DNA from: Tenacibaculum maritimum NCIMB 2154
GTDB taxonomy: Bacteria > Bacteroidota > Bacteroidia > Flavobacteriales > Flavobacteriaceae
Assembly (NCBI RefSeq): GCF_900119795.1
Contig: NZ_LT634361.1
Location: forward strand, 310,001 to 374,000
Reading direction: 5' to 3'
Length of the DNA stretch: 64,000 bases
The notes beneath the pieces are model-generated. The model was not told where the DNA came from. It saw nothing but the letters and a program-made list of their open reading frames with translations, and searched no databases. Below, in pieces: positions 51,985 through 61,306 of the stretch. Each line of letters opens with the position of its first letter. Within the stretch, counting starts at the first letter, position 1. The translations under genes and the position numbers were made by a program.

Positions 51985-53169
51985 TTAAAGACCAAAATCC
52001 TTAAATTCTTCATCTCTATATGATGAACTTCTTGATAATTTTGGTTTTACAAAATAACTATGGTTTTCTTGAATTTCTTTAGCGAACTTAATAAAGTCCT
52101 CTGACATTTCTGGAAAGTAATAATAACCGATATCAAAAACACTTTCGTCTTTTCCATTGTTTCCTATAGCAATACCAATAAAGGTATTAATACTAGGGTT
52201 TAAGTATTTAGCAACTACACATCTAAGTTCCAGTTCTAATTCTTTTTCTTTCCAATTTTTACTAGATAAAGGCATAAATACATAAAGATAATTCGATTCA
52301 GGAATTAGTAAAATGCGAGCACGCACTTTAAGTTTAATCGCATTATCTAAACTGATTCCCAATTCAATTCTATTTAGCCTTGGTTCAAGATTAATTAATC
52401 TTACTGCTTCTTCTAAATTATCTCGTCTTTCATTATCAGTATTTTCATCAATATGATACTCATATAATTGCTTTATCATATAATCCCAAATAAAACTTGG
52501 TTGAATTTGTTTTCTCCAAGTTTTATATTCTTCAGATTTTTCGTAGTCTTTCCATAAATTATTAGCTCCACTTATTAAAGTAAAAGGAAAATCAAACTGT
52601 AAACCTGTCTGAAGATATAGTGCTAAAAAGTCAACTTCTTCAGGTAGTAATATCTGTTTATCTTTCAAAAAATCTTCTTTTGCTTTAAGGTATCTCGTGA
52701 AATCAGTTATTGTATCCAACTCGTTTATTAAAATTTCGGTAGATTTTTCGTCAAATACATGTGTGAACCCTCTTTTATCATACCCCATTGGCAAAGGGAA
52801 GTCATATTCACTTCCAAAAGCAATAGCTATTCTATAAATTACTCTATCACCTTTAGGTGGTAGTTTTACAACTGTTTTTCTGTTTTTTAATTTTATATTC
52901 TCTACATTATTCAAGAAGCGTTCAGCACCAAAAATTTGATTTAGAGAACTATCTACAGCTTTTTTCATCCATCTCTCGTATCTTATATTTTGATCTTGAT
53001 GATTAGAAACTTTAATATCTTTAACTGAGATTATAATTATAATATTCTCGCAGACAACTAAAAAATCACAAAGTTCTTTATTCTTTTTTCCTAATGGATT
53101 TGGATGACTCCAAAACGGGAGAAATGATTTTTTACATAAGTTTGCTACATACTTTTCTGATGGAGTCAT
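51985..53169 (-). CDS. Protein of unknown function with degenerate PD-(D/E)xK-like N-terminus
   Basis: I do not recognise a named family for this 394-residue protein. Residues 30-55 read ELCDFLVVCENIIIIISVKD, the shape of a restriction-endonuclease-like core: an Asp at the start of a strand, then a hydrophobic strand ending in (D/E)xK, here Ser-Val-Lys instead. A catalytic acid may therefore be missing or supplied elsewhere. The middle is helical, and the last 130 residues are mixed and mention no known motif. It starts 11 bp after the UvrD-like helicase and is the last gene of the seven-gene run, so it may be a third component of the OLD/UvrD pair. No signal peptide or membrane segment is seen. 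Confidence 0.75.
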   Translation of the reverse strand: MTPSEKYVANLCKKSFLPFWSHPNPLGKKNKELCDFLVVCENIIIIISVKDIKVSNHQDQNIRYERWMKKAVDSSLNQIFGAERFLNNVENIKLKNRKTVVKLPPKGDRVIYRIAIAFGSEYDFPLPMGYDKRGFTHVFDEKSTEILINELDTITDFTRYLKAKEDFLKDKQILLPEEVDFLALYLQTGLQFDFPFTLISGANNLWKDYEKSEEYKTWRKQIQPSFIWDYMIKQLYEYHIDENTDNERRDNLEEAVRLINLEPRLNRIELGISLDNAIKLKVRARILLIPESNYLYVFMPLSSKNWKEKELELELRCVVAKYLNPSINTFIGIAIGNNGKDESVFDIGYYYFPEMSEDFIKFAKEIQENHSYFVKPKLSRSSSYRDEEFKDFGL

Positions 53170-53180
53170 TTACTTTCAAA

Positions 53181-54980
53181 TTATTTTATTTGCTTTATAT
53201 TTTCAGATCCAAACCAGACTTCAATTTGTTTCATTGCTTGCTCTCCCATTTTAGATAAGGCTAAAACAACCAAATTCTCCTTTGCTCTTGAGCATGAAAC
53301 ATAAAATAAGTTTTTAGTTCTTTCTTTTCTTTCGTTACTATTATCACTATTGTCAAAATATCCTTCAAACTTGTATTGTGATTTCCAACTTGTATCGTCT
53401 ATAACTACTAGTACATTACGATATTCTTCTCCCTTTGTTCCGTGTTTTGTAGAAAATACATTTTGATTCTGAGTATGTTTAAAAAGGTTAACAAACTCTA
53501 TATATGGAAGCTCCATTAAAGAAGAGTTAAATCCAATATCTTTTTCTATTCTTTTTTTAGTATTCTCATCTAACCCTTCTGTATCAGTTTTAATCCTTTC
53601 AATAAACCTTAACATTCCTTGAGAGAACTTAATAAGCTTGTTATTGATAAGGAAATCAAATACATCTTTCACCTTTTTTGTTTCACGTATCTTAATTAAC
53701 TCTTCTATTTTATCTATAATTATTTTTTTATCCTCATGTTTTCTTAAGTTCACAGATGTGTCGTCATTTCGTTTCAAAAAATGAATAATATCATTGTAGT
53801 TTTTGTTTTCATAAAATGAAACCAAGTGTTCTATTCCTGTTTTTCGCTCTATTGATGTTTTTTTATCCATAGAACCTACAAAAAAAGCTGTAATTGGATT
53901 CTCTCTTTTTAAAAGTGCTTCATTTGCTCCCTGACCATAACGACGAGCATAAGTAGTATATAAATCCCCAAACCCTCCTCTTTTTGCTACTCTGCTATTT
54001 GCTATAATTAATATTTTATCTTCACTGTTTTCACTAAAATTCCATCCTTTCTTTTTTAATGTAGAAATAATATTATCATAGTTAACATTTTTTAAGGGTA
54101 CTAAAGAATCTTCATATTCTTTTGTTTTTTGATTTTTCTCTTTATCAGTATAATTTGTACAATTTATAAATTGTATACTACCTTGTTTTTTTTCAATTCC
54201 GTCAGGTATTTTTTGTTCAATATTTGTTCGGATTTTATTTAACAGCTTAATTACACTATGTGAGCTTCTATAATTTTCGGGTTTTGTAATTAAAGTTATT
54301 TTTTTAGAAATAATATATTCATTTAAAGAACCAATGCCTGTATTATATATTTTTTGGTGAGAATCTCCGTAAAAACCAATAAGAATTTTTTTCTTGTTTC
54401 TAGTTAAAAGAAAATCAACTAATGATTGTATAGTTTCAGGAGCTGTATCTTGATATTCATCCACGAGTATATATGGATATTTAGATGCCAAAATTGTAGT
54501 TAACAGTTTATTGTTTTCAAACATCTTTAGACTAAGTGTTATTAAGTCATCATGCCCAATTTTTCCATTTTCAAAATCACTAAATTTTCTATCACTGTAC
54601 TCTACACTTTTAATTCTATTAATTAGTCCTGACTCATATTTACTTGGCTCTTTTTTATTGTTTACGGTGTTAATTTTATCAAACTCAATTAAAAGTTGTT
54701 TATTATATGGTTTAATACAATCCCAAAGAAACTCATGAATAGTAGAAACTAGTACTAAAGGATTGTTTTGTAAGCGTTCTATAATTTCATTTTTGGCAAC
54801 ATTAGTGTATGTAATACAAACAATTCTTTGATTATTTAATTGTATTTTTTCTCCTTTGGTTTCTATTAAATAATTAATTGTTTGTATTAATGCATACGTT
54901 TTTCCTGAGCCAGCACCAGCTTCTAAGACATAACTAATGTTTTTTTCAATTTTTTTCTTAATTTGATTAATTGTGTCCAT
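53181..54980 (-). CDS. UvrD/Rep-like superfamily 1 helicase, GajB-like
   Basis: The 599-residue protein has SF1A helicase motifs in order: Q-like N-terminus and Walker A EAGAGSGKTYAL (residues 20-31), Ia CITYTNVAKNE, Walker B YILVDEYQDTAPE, III IGFYGDSHQKIY, IV KPENYRSSHSV, V TKHGTKGEEYRNVLVV and VI YVSCSRAKENLVVLAL. It starts immediately after the stop of the OLD-family gene (0 bp), the order and packing of gajA-gajB. GajB proteins are usually near 500 residues, so this one is longer, mostly between motifs IV and V. In Gabija, GajB is thought to sense DNA ends and activate GajA; that role here is inferred. Confidence 0.9.
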   Translation of the reverse strand: MDTINQIKKKIEKNISYVLEAGAGSGKTYALIQTINYLIETKGEKIQLNNQRIVCITYTNVAKNEIIERLQNNPLVLVSTIHEFLWDCIKPYNKQLLIEFDKINTVNNKKEPSKYESGLINRIKSVEYSDRKFSDFENGKIGHDDLITLSLKMFENNKLLTTILASKYPYILVDEYQDTAPETIQSLVDFLLTRNKKKILIGFYGDSHQKIYNTGIGSLNEYIISKKITLITKPENYRSSHSVIKLLNKIRTNIEQKIPDGIEKKQGSIQFINCTNYTDKEKNQKTKEYEDSLVPLKNVNYDNIISTLKKKGWNFSENSEDKILIIANSRVAKRGGFGDLYTTYARRYGQGANEALLKRENPITAFFVGSMDKKTSIERKTGIEHLVSFYENKNYNDIIHFLKRNDDTSVNLRKHEDKKIIIDKIEELIKIRETKKVKDVFDFLINNKLIKFSQGMLRFIERIKTDTEGLDENTKKRIEKDIGFNSSLMELPYIEFVNLFKHTQNQNVFSTKHGTKGEEYRNVLVVIDDTSWKSQYKFEGYFDNSDNSNERKERTKNLFYVSCSRAKENLVVLALSKMGEQAMKQIEVWFGSENIKQIK

Positions 54981-57056
54981 TTATGTCTTTGTGATTGTTA
55001 TTACCTCTTCTTTATTTTTTTTAATTGATTTTTCTAACCATTCTAATCCTTCAGAAATATAAACAGGGACTCTCCATTCTCCTATTTCTTCTGGAAATGA
55101 CATCACATCAAAAGCAAAATTTGTTTTTGAACTTGAACTTATTGGAGCTAATTCATAAGGGGTTGCTGATGTTAAATCTTCTATTTTCTTAACCTTAGAA
55201 AAGCTAAATAAATTCTTTACTTTTTTTTCTTGCCCTTTTTCATTAATGTATTTGGATTTCAATAAACTTAAGTTTGAATTAATAAAAGCTTCTTCAAAAC
55301 TTCTAGCTGTTATACCATTCTCTTCTGTTTGATAAGCAACTCTTATAATATTAGAACTTATTTTATCTTTATTTTTAACTTCAATTAATTCTTTTATAGT
55401 TTCTTTAGCAGGAATCCAGTCTTTTAAAGTATGATTTGATGTTTTTTCACCGTTGATACCGTTGTTTACTGCACATCTTTCCCCTGTTTTAGCATCAATC
55501 GAATCTATATCGGTTATAACTAAAGTTTGTAAGTTTAAAAATTCTAAAATCTCTTTGAATTTATGAGTGTATGCTCCTCCAACTTCTAAGACAGTAATGT
55601 ATTGTGTTGCTAATTTAGGAGCTGATTTTTTAATGAATTGTGGCATTAACATTCTTTCAGTTGTACCTTCAACTAAAATTACTTTATCAGAAAAAAACAA
55701 GTCAGACTTATGTAAGGTTAAATATTGTTTTAAAAAACGTGCAGTAAGTTTTTTATTGGAGATTTTAAGAATATTAAAGTCTTTGACTTCTACTTCCTTT
55801 TCTAGTTTGTTAAAATATCTAATTCGCTTAAATCCTTTTTCAGAATCTATTCCTGCTTCAGATAGTATATGAGAAGAGTGGGAAGTTATGATTAATTGAA
55901 CATATATTTTAAGTTTAGACGCTTTTTCTATAAGCCCTTTTATTTGACTAATAAATACTTGTTGCATTTGTGGGTGCATATGTGCTTCAGGTTCTTCAAT
56001 TAGTACAGTTAAAAATTCAGAAACCTTTTCTTCTTTTGCATTTTTAAAACGTTCTATAAAACTTGCTAATTCAAGAATCATGTATATTAAGTTACTGTAT
56101 CCTAGTCCGTTATAGCTCTCTGGTAAATCGATTTCATCTTGCTTGTAATAATATTTTATATTATTTTTAATTACAGATTCTGAATCAAATTCAGATTCAA
56201 TTGAAATAGGGGGTATAGCTATGGGGGTTGATGCTCCAAATGATTTTAATTCTTTAATGATTTGTTGTAATACAGCATTGTATTTGGCTTTTAGGTCTTT
56301 AGAAATTTCTGTTAAGGATTTTTCTACAGCTGTGACATTAGTATCGGTTTTATCTCTTTCGTTATAATATTTAGAAAAACCTAAAGCTAATGTTTTATTC
56401 CGATCACTTTTTTTATCATCTAATACTCTAAGTGCTTTTATATCTTCAAATGAAACTATTTTTCTAAGCTTATCTTTATATCCTATTTCAATTTCTCTTA
56501 AGTAATCTGATAAAATGTCTTTAGCGTAACATTTTAATCTGTAATGATTTTTTATGTTTTCCTTAAGGTAAGATATCAAAGTAGTTTCTCTTGTTTCTCT
56601 ATTATGAAATGCTTTTAATAATCCTAAAGAGTTATGAGGTTCGAAAGATAGTAATGAACAAGCGTCATTTCTCTTTTCGTCAAGATCTGTAATAAATTCT
56701 TTCAATTCAACCAACAAGTCATTTTCTTTGTCATAAATAAACTCAATTTGTAGTTGAATTTTAGGGAAACGTTCAATTATGTCCTTTTCGATAGCCTCTT
56801 TTGTCTCTTCATCAATTTCTAACTCTAATGTCTTTTTAAAATCAATATATAGTTCTTTAAATAAAGGATATGAAGATTGTGAGAAGTCCTCAAAAGATAA
56901 AGAGTCTTCTCCTGAAGTAAAAATTTTAATTACTTCAAATAATGAAGTCTTTCCAGTATTATTTCTTCCTATGATTAATGTAATATCGTCTTCTAAGTCA
57001 ATTGATACATCGGCTAATAATCTAAAACATTTTACTTTTATATTTTTTATTCTCAT
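54981..57056 (-). CDS. OLD-family ATPase with C-terminal TOPRIM nuclease, GajA-like
   Basis: The 691-residue protein joins an ABC-type ATPase (Walker A IIGRNNTGKTSLF at residues 29-41; Walker B region VLIEEPEAHMHPQMQQVF near 354; switch IITSHSSHIL) to a TOPRIM domain with the glutamate in ILVEGTTERMLMP (about 462) and the Asp motif LVITDIDSID (about 513). That is the architecture of overcoming-lysogenization-defect nucleases. The adjacent UvrD-like gene makes it a class 2 OLD, as in Gabija. The ATPase carries a long insert (about 70-330), and the protein exceeds the usual GajA length of about 580. It is separated from the upstream HNH gene by 55 bp. Confidence 0.92.
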   Translation of the reverse strand: MRIKNIKVKCFRLLADVSIDLEDDITLIIGRNNTGKTSLFEVIKIFTSGEDSLSFEDFSQSSYPLFKELYIDFKKTLELEIDEETKEAIEKDIIERFPKIQLQIEFIYDKENDLLVELKEFITDLDEKRNDACSLLSFEPHNSLGLLKAFHNRETRETTLISYLKENIKNHYRLKCYAKDILSDYLREIEIGYKDKLRKIVSFEDIKALRVLDDKKSDRNKTLALGFSKYYNERDKTDTNVTAVEKSLTEISKDLKAKYNAVLQQIIKELKSFGASTPIAIPPISIESEFDSESVIKNNIKYYYKQDEIDLPESYNGLGYSNLIYMILELASFIERFKNAKEEKVSEFLTVLIEEPEAHMHPQMQQVFISQIKGLIEKASKLKIYVQLIITSHSSHILSEAGIDSEKGFKRIRYFNKLEKEVEVKDFNILKISNKKLTARFLKQYLTLHKSDLFFSDKVILVEGTTERMLMPQFIKKSAPKLATQYITVLEVGGAYTHKFKEILEFLNLQTLVITDIDSIDAKTGERCAVNNGINGEKTSNHTLKDWIPAKETIKELIEVKNKDKISSNIIRVAYQTEENGITARSFEEAFINSNLSLLKSKYINEKGQEKKVKNLFSFSKVKKIEDLTSATPYELAPISSSSKTNFAFDVMSFPEEIGEWRVPVYISEGLEWLEKSIKKNKEEVITITKT

Positions 57057-57111
57057 AGAATTGAATCATTTAGTTTATATTTTGTTTTTTATTTAATATT
57101 CGAACCAGTAT

Positions 57112-58101
57112 TTAATTATCATTAGAAATACTTAGGAGTTTCTCAATAATGTCATTTTTAAATTTACTCATAACACGCTTGTGATAATCTTTTGAATTTA
57201 ATTCAATTCCAAAAATTAATCGATATTTTTCCTCATCGCTTATAGGCAAATAACTATCAAATGTATTTTTAATAAGATTCTTTAAATAGTTTTCTGAATA
57301 TTTAAATCGTAAATCGTATAAATCTTTTAGTTCTTTATCTGAATGTCCTTTGTAAATAAATGGAAGATTTAATGCTTCAAAAGTGTTATTTCCTGATAAA
57401 GAATTATCTCTTAAAAATACTTCAGGAATGTGAGCCTCATTATAGATGTAATCAAATTTATAAGAATTAGAAATGTCTTTATTTATATATGGATGTAAAT
57501 GATGGTCTAAACTAAATTCTTCTTCAGCTTTTATTGTATTACATGTGGCACAAGATGGTATTAGATTGTAAAAAGATAATGATAGCAAAGGATGGTGTGT
57601 TTTTGGAAACCAATGATCAAATTGAGGAACTAATCCTTTTCCTTTATTCTTTTTGTAAACGAAAATATATTCTCTATTGCAATATGTACAAGTGTGTTTG
57701 TTTAGTAATTTGGCTAATCTGTAATTCATTTTTTTAGATAAAAACCAATTAGTGTAACCTGAATTAATAAATATATTTTTAGTTTCAATATTAAACTGTT
57801 CTTCTGTATATCCTAAGTCATTATATTTTTGTTTTAATTGATTGTTAATTTCATTTAGACGTTTTGGTTTTGATATTATAAGCTCTTTTATTAAATCATT
57901 GTTAAATAAATCTCTGTAATCCTGATTTATATTCTTTCTTATTGTGGCTTTACTATTACATAAGATACATTCCGAATCTACACATCTATATCCTGATGGT
58001 TTAGATTTTGTTTTTCGACCTTTTATTTTTATACCAAGCCAACAGATAGCTTCATTACTATATACACTTAAAGCTTCTTTTTGTTCTCCTAAGTATATCA
58101 T
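57112..58101 (-). CDS. HNH endonuclease, PtuB-like partner of the upstream ATPase
   Basis: The 329-residue protein carries an HNH nuclease motif with zinc cysteines: Cys138 and Cys141 (HTCTYCNR), Asp162-His163 (QFDHWFPK), Asn179 (FYNLIP) and Cys184 with Cys187 (SCATCN). A second Cys cluster lies near the N-terminus (Cys40, Cys45, Cys48), which may bind another zinc. Its start overlaps the end of the ATPase gene by 4 bp (ATGA type), so the two are translationally coupled, as in Septu (PtuA-PtuB). It is longer than most PtuB; the region around residues 50-130 has no recognised domain. Confidence 0.88.
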   Translation of the reverse strand: MIYLGEQKEALSVYSNEAICWLGIKIKGRKTKSKPSGYRCVDSECILCNSKATIRKNINQDYRDLFNNDLIKELIISKPKRLNEINNQLKQKYNDLGYTEEQFNIETKNIFINSGYTNWFLSKKMNYRLAKLLNKHTCTYCNREYIFVYKKNKGKGLVPQFDHWFPKTHHPLLSLSFYNLIPSCATCNTIKAEEEFSLDHHLHPYINKDISNSYKFDYIYNEAHIPEVFLRDNSLSGNNTFEALNLPFIYKGHSDKELKDLYDLRFKYSENYLKNLIKNTFDSYLPISDEEKYRLIFGIELNSKDYHKRVMSKFKNDIIEKLLSISNDN

Positions 58102-60344
58102 AGTTGTTTATTTATATCGTTTAATTTATCAGCTACACCTAATTTTCGAGCAAAAGCCTTAACTTCTTCTAATTTTTCATTTTCAGTTTTTGGATAAGCT
58201 ATATGATACATGTCATTTAATGTATTATTTAAAAGAGGTTCATCAATAATTTCAATGAGTGATTTGCAATAATCTTTGGATATGTCTGAAATTTCATTAT
58301 AAGTTTCAAGCTCTTTTTCTTTACCTTCTAATATTTTATATTTTAACTCACTAATTTTTTTTTCTTCTTTTTTTAAAAAAACTATTTCATCTTTTAAAGA
58401 TTTTATTTGGTTTTTTAGAATTTTATAGTTTAGCCAACCGATGACTTTATCAATTTTCTCTTTAGCAAAATCCCCTATAAAACCATTACTTAGAAAAAAA
58501 TCATCAGCAAGAATATCGTGAATATTTGCGCCAAACGATTTAACAATATCTTCTTTATAAACCTGACCTTCTTGGAGTCTCAAAATGTTATTTGCAGGAA
58601 TATCTGAAAGAATGAATGGTGAATGAGTGCTGAAAATTAGATTAATTCCCTTGATGTAATCTAGTTTTAAATTTTTGAGACCGTTTAATAACTCTCTTAT
58701 ATATTTTTTTTGAAAATCAGGGTGATAGTATAATTCTATTTCATCTAAAATAATATTTACATAACTATATTTTATCTTTTTCGTATCACTTTTAAAAACA
58801 GAATTTACATTTAAAAGGTGGTAATAAATAGAATGTAATGAGTGTGCAAATTGTTGTTCTCCTGAACTTAAAGATTCAAAAATATGACCTTCTCCTTTCT
58901 TGTTTTTTTCTACTTTTAAATATGGTAAATAAGCTGCGGCTGGTATAATTTCAATTAATTCTATTGAGGAGAATTCTTTTTTTATAGCTTTAATTCTAGA
59001 AACAAATTCTTCCGTTTTTAATGAATAAGTAAACTTTTTATTATTCTTTATTGAATCATCAGGTTTCCAGCGTGCTGTCTTTGAGTTTTTAAATATATTG
59101 AATCTAATAGCATTCAAAATCTGTCGTAATTTTAAAACGATATGGCTGTTATCATTTTGTAATTTCAATAAAAGCTTTCGAAACTCTCGTAAGCTAGGTA
59201 TAGGTTTTCCATCTTTAGGAAGAAAATAAAACTCATTATACTCTTTATAGTTAAGTGAAATCCGAATTAATTTTCTTAGTATATATTTTATAAGAGAGTT
59301 AAAATGGGGAACAGCTTTTATATCAATTTCTTTAATTCTTAGTTTTTTTTCTCGATTTAAAGCATTATAGATATCTATGAAAAATTTTTCATCAGTGTAT
59401 TGGAGTCCATTTGAAAGCTTATATTCTTTAATATACTTCTGGTGTACTAGATCGATGTCTACGTTGTTTATACTGGTAAATCTTTCCGTATCTAATTCGA
59501 AAACAATAGACTCAGCTTTTTTGTTATTGACAATGTTTTTAGTTTTAAAATTTTCATCTACAAGGTTAGAAAGTAGTCTTGTCTGAGCAAAATGAAACTC
59601 ATCATTAATATCTATAATCCCTTTTGTCCGCATTGGAGTTATTACTAAGGGAGTTTGATAACCATCATTTTTATGAAAGAGACTTTGGAGCCAATGTCCT
59701 TGGTTTATTGAGTTAAGTCCATAAAGAGAATAATTTGTGACTATACTATAAAAAAAAGCCTCATTGAAAACATATTTATTAACAGGAGCTGAGTTGTTTT
59801 TATATATTTTGTTTTTAAAATTTGGGTAACTATTATTTCCTTGAATATGTTTGTGAATTAAATTTCCTTCAAAATAAGAGACAGAGAAAAAATCTGAATC
59901 AATAGCATATATTATTTCAGCTCTCAACCACATTTGTACTCTTTGGATATTATCTATGATTTCTTGTAAATAAGCTTCCTTTCCTTCCAAGTATTTTTTA
60001 TGATAGTATGTATTATCAGGGATAATTCCTTTTTCTAAAGCAATGGCAAAACAAGTCACATAAAATAATTCTAGTAGTGTACTTTTTCCAGAACCATTTC
60101 TACCAACTAAAGCTGAAATGTTAATTGAAGTTTTATTAATCTCTTCTCGGTATATATTAAAAGAATCATCTTTTTCTATAATTATTTTTTCTACAGCTTC
60201 ATTATTTTTGACTGATTCACCTTTCTTATTTAAATAATTATAGTTAGAGTAAAATGAAAATATCCCGTTAGGGTCTAGTCCTTTTAAATATACTTCATCA
60301 CAATCTATTAAAGGTCTTATAGCTAATAATCTAAATCCTCTCAT
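58098..60344 (-). CDS. ABC-type AAA ATPase, PtuA-like
   Basis: The 748-residue protein has Walker A ALVGRNGSGKSTLL (residues 78-91), a long central region (about 110-480), the signature SLSSGEQQFAHSL (about 493), Walker B YVNIILDEIELYYHPDFQ (about 533) and a switch segment NLIFSTHSPFILSD. The last 130 residues are coiled-coil-like (KSLKDEIVFLKKEEKKISEL). It is a RecF/SMC-type ATPase without a nuclease domain of its own; the coupled HNH gene supplies that. The pair is Septu-like, but it is longer than common PtuA proteins and could be a different ATPase-HNH system. The gap to the upstream TOPRIM gene is 11 bp. Confidence 0.88.
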   Translation of the reverse strand: MRGFRLLAIRPLIDCDEVYLKGLDPNGIFSFYSNYNYLNKKGESVKNNEAVEKIIIEKDDSFNIYREEINKTSINISALVGRNGSGKSTLLELFYVTCFAIALEKGIIPDNTYYHKKYLEGKEAYLQEIIDNIQRVQMWLRAEIIYAIDSDFFSVSYFEGNLIHKHIQGNNSYPNFKNKIYKNNSAPVNKYVFNEAFFYSIVTNYSLYGLNSINQGHWLQSLFHKNDGYQTPLVITPMRTKGIIDINDEFHFAQTRLLSNLVDENFKTKNIVNNKKAESIVFELDTERFTSINNVDIDLVHQKYIKEYKLSNGLQYTDEKFFIDIYNALNREKKLRIKEIDIKAVPHFNSLIKYILRKLIRISLNYKEYNEFYFLPKDGKPIPSLREFRKLLLKLQNDNSHIVLKLRQILNAIRFNIFKNSKTARWKPDDSIKNNKKFTYSLKTEEFVSRIKAIKKEFSSIELIEIIPAAAYLPYLKVEKNKKGEGHIFESLSSGEQQFAHSLHSIYYHLLNVNSVFKSDTKKIKYSYVNIILDEIELYYHPDFQKKYIRELLNGLKNLKLDYIKGINLIFSTHSPFILSDIPANNILRLQEGQVYKEDIVKSFGANIHDILADDFFLSNGFIGDFAKEKIDKVIGWLNYKILKNQIKSLKDEIVFLKKEEKKISELKYKILEGKEKELETYNEISDISKDYCKSLIEIIDEPLLNNTLNDMYHIAYPKTENEKLEEVKAFARKLGVADKLNDINKQL

Positions 60345-60355
60345 GTTTTTGTTTT

Positions 60356-61303
60356 TTAATTGAATTTATTTAATACCAAATCAATAGGTTTAATAGTTTG
60401 CTCCTCTATCCATTTATTTTTTGAAACTAATTCTTCTATTAAATTTTGCGCTTCTTTAGTAAAAGCATCTCGTTTTAAGTTTGTAAATTCTTCTTCTCTC
60501 CACTCACTATAATGTTTTCCTGATTTTATTGGTTTTAGTGTTGGGTTTTTAGGGATTAAAAGTGTGATTTCTTTATCTTTTTTAGCTAGTATTTCTTTTA
60601 TACGGATGTATATGTTTAATCCATGATAATCCCAGTCACAGACGTAAAATACTGGGTGTATTATTTTTTTTGATGGAACTTCTTCTAGTTTTTTAGTATT
60701 ATTACCACCTAAATGCCATAGCTCTATATTATTTTCTCTAAAAAGCCAAGGGTCTTTTAAAAAATCTATATTTTCACAGAGTAATATATACTTAGGGTCT
60801 TTACAATCTACAACTAGTTTCCATTGCTGAGATTTTGGTGATTGCATTGGAAATTCCTTAGCTCCAAGAATTTTTAAAATATCATCACGTAATCTTTTAT
60901 TATCGTCTAGAAATTTAGAATCTTTTTCTTCAAAAAAATTACTGGAAAATATATGTGGTGTTGATAAAGTACCCTTTAAATTTTCTTTATTCTTATGTAT
61001 AAGCATTAGGGATTTCAACACATATTCTGAATAGTTTCGTTGTGCTGATATTTCTATGTCTACTTCTTTAAAAAAGTTTGCGTAGTATAGGTATTGATCT
61101 AACAGGTTATCTTCGAAAAACTTATCATAGTCTTTGTGTTTTATAATAACATTCATGTTTCCTTCTTTATAATCAATAACTCTTTTTATATCATATAAAA
61201 CTCTTTTTACATAGATGTTATTCATTAATTTTAAACGAGTGCTTTTACCTTTATACAATCGATAAAGTCCCTCCAGTACTCGCCAAGTTAATTCTTCTCT
61301 CAT
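60356..61303 (-). CDS. TOPRIM-domain protein, JetD-like
   Basis: The 315-residue protein has a winged-helix-like N-terminal half and a TOPRIM core near its C-terminus. The TOPRIM glutamate is Glu177 in YILLCENIDFLKDP, and the DxD motif is Asp223 and Asp225 in FYVCDWDYHGLNIY, which resembles topoisomerase VI-A and JetD (DUF2220). JetD is the DNA-cleaving subunit of Wadjet. It starts 3 bp after the SMC-like gene, in the jetC-jetD order. It is somewhat shorter than typical JetD (about 350-400). Assignment to Wadjet needs jetA and jetB, which would lie right of the window. Confidence 0.83.
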   Translation of the reverse strand: MREELTWRVLEGLYRLYKGKSTRLKLMNNIYVKRVLYDIKRVIDYKEGNMNVIIKHKDYDKFFEDNLLDQYLYYANFFKEVDIEISAQRNYSEYVLKSLMLIHKNKENLKGTLSTPHIFSSNFFEEKDSKFLDDNKRLRDDILKILGAKEFPMQSPKSQQWKLVVDCKDPKYILLCENIDFLKDPWLFRENNIELWHLGGNNTKKLEEVPSKKIIHPVFYVCDWDYHGLNIYIRIKEILAKKDKEITLLIPKNPTLKPIKSGKHYSEWREEEFTNLKRDAFTKEAQNLIEELVSKNKWIEEQTIKPIDLVLNKFN

Positions 61304-61306
61304 AGT

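Noticed and set aside
57534-57737. Plus-strand frame of 67 codons over the HNH gene as a possible antitoxin
   Set aside because: It is antisense to the HNH motif and composed of Cys/Leu-rich reversed codons; no start context supports it.
60356-61303. Calling this gene a topoisomerase VI subunit A
   Set aside because: The DWDYHG motif is shared, but the catalytic Tyr domain is not evident and the SMC-like neighbour fits a JetD-type protein better.
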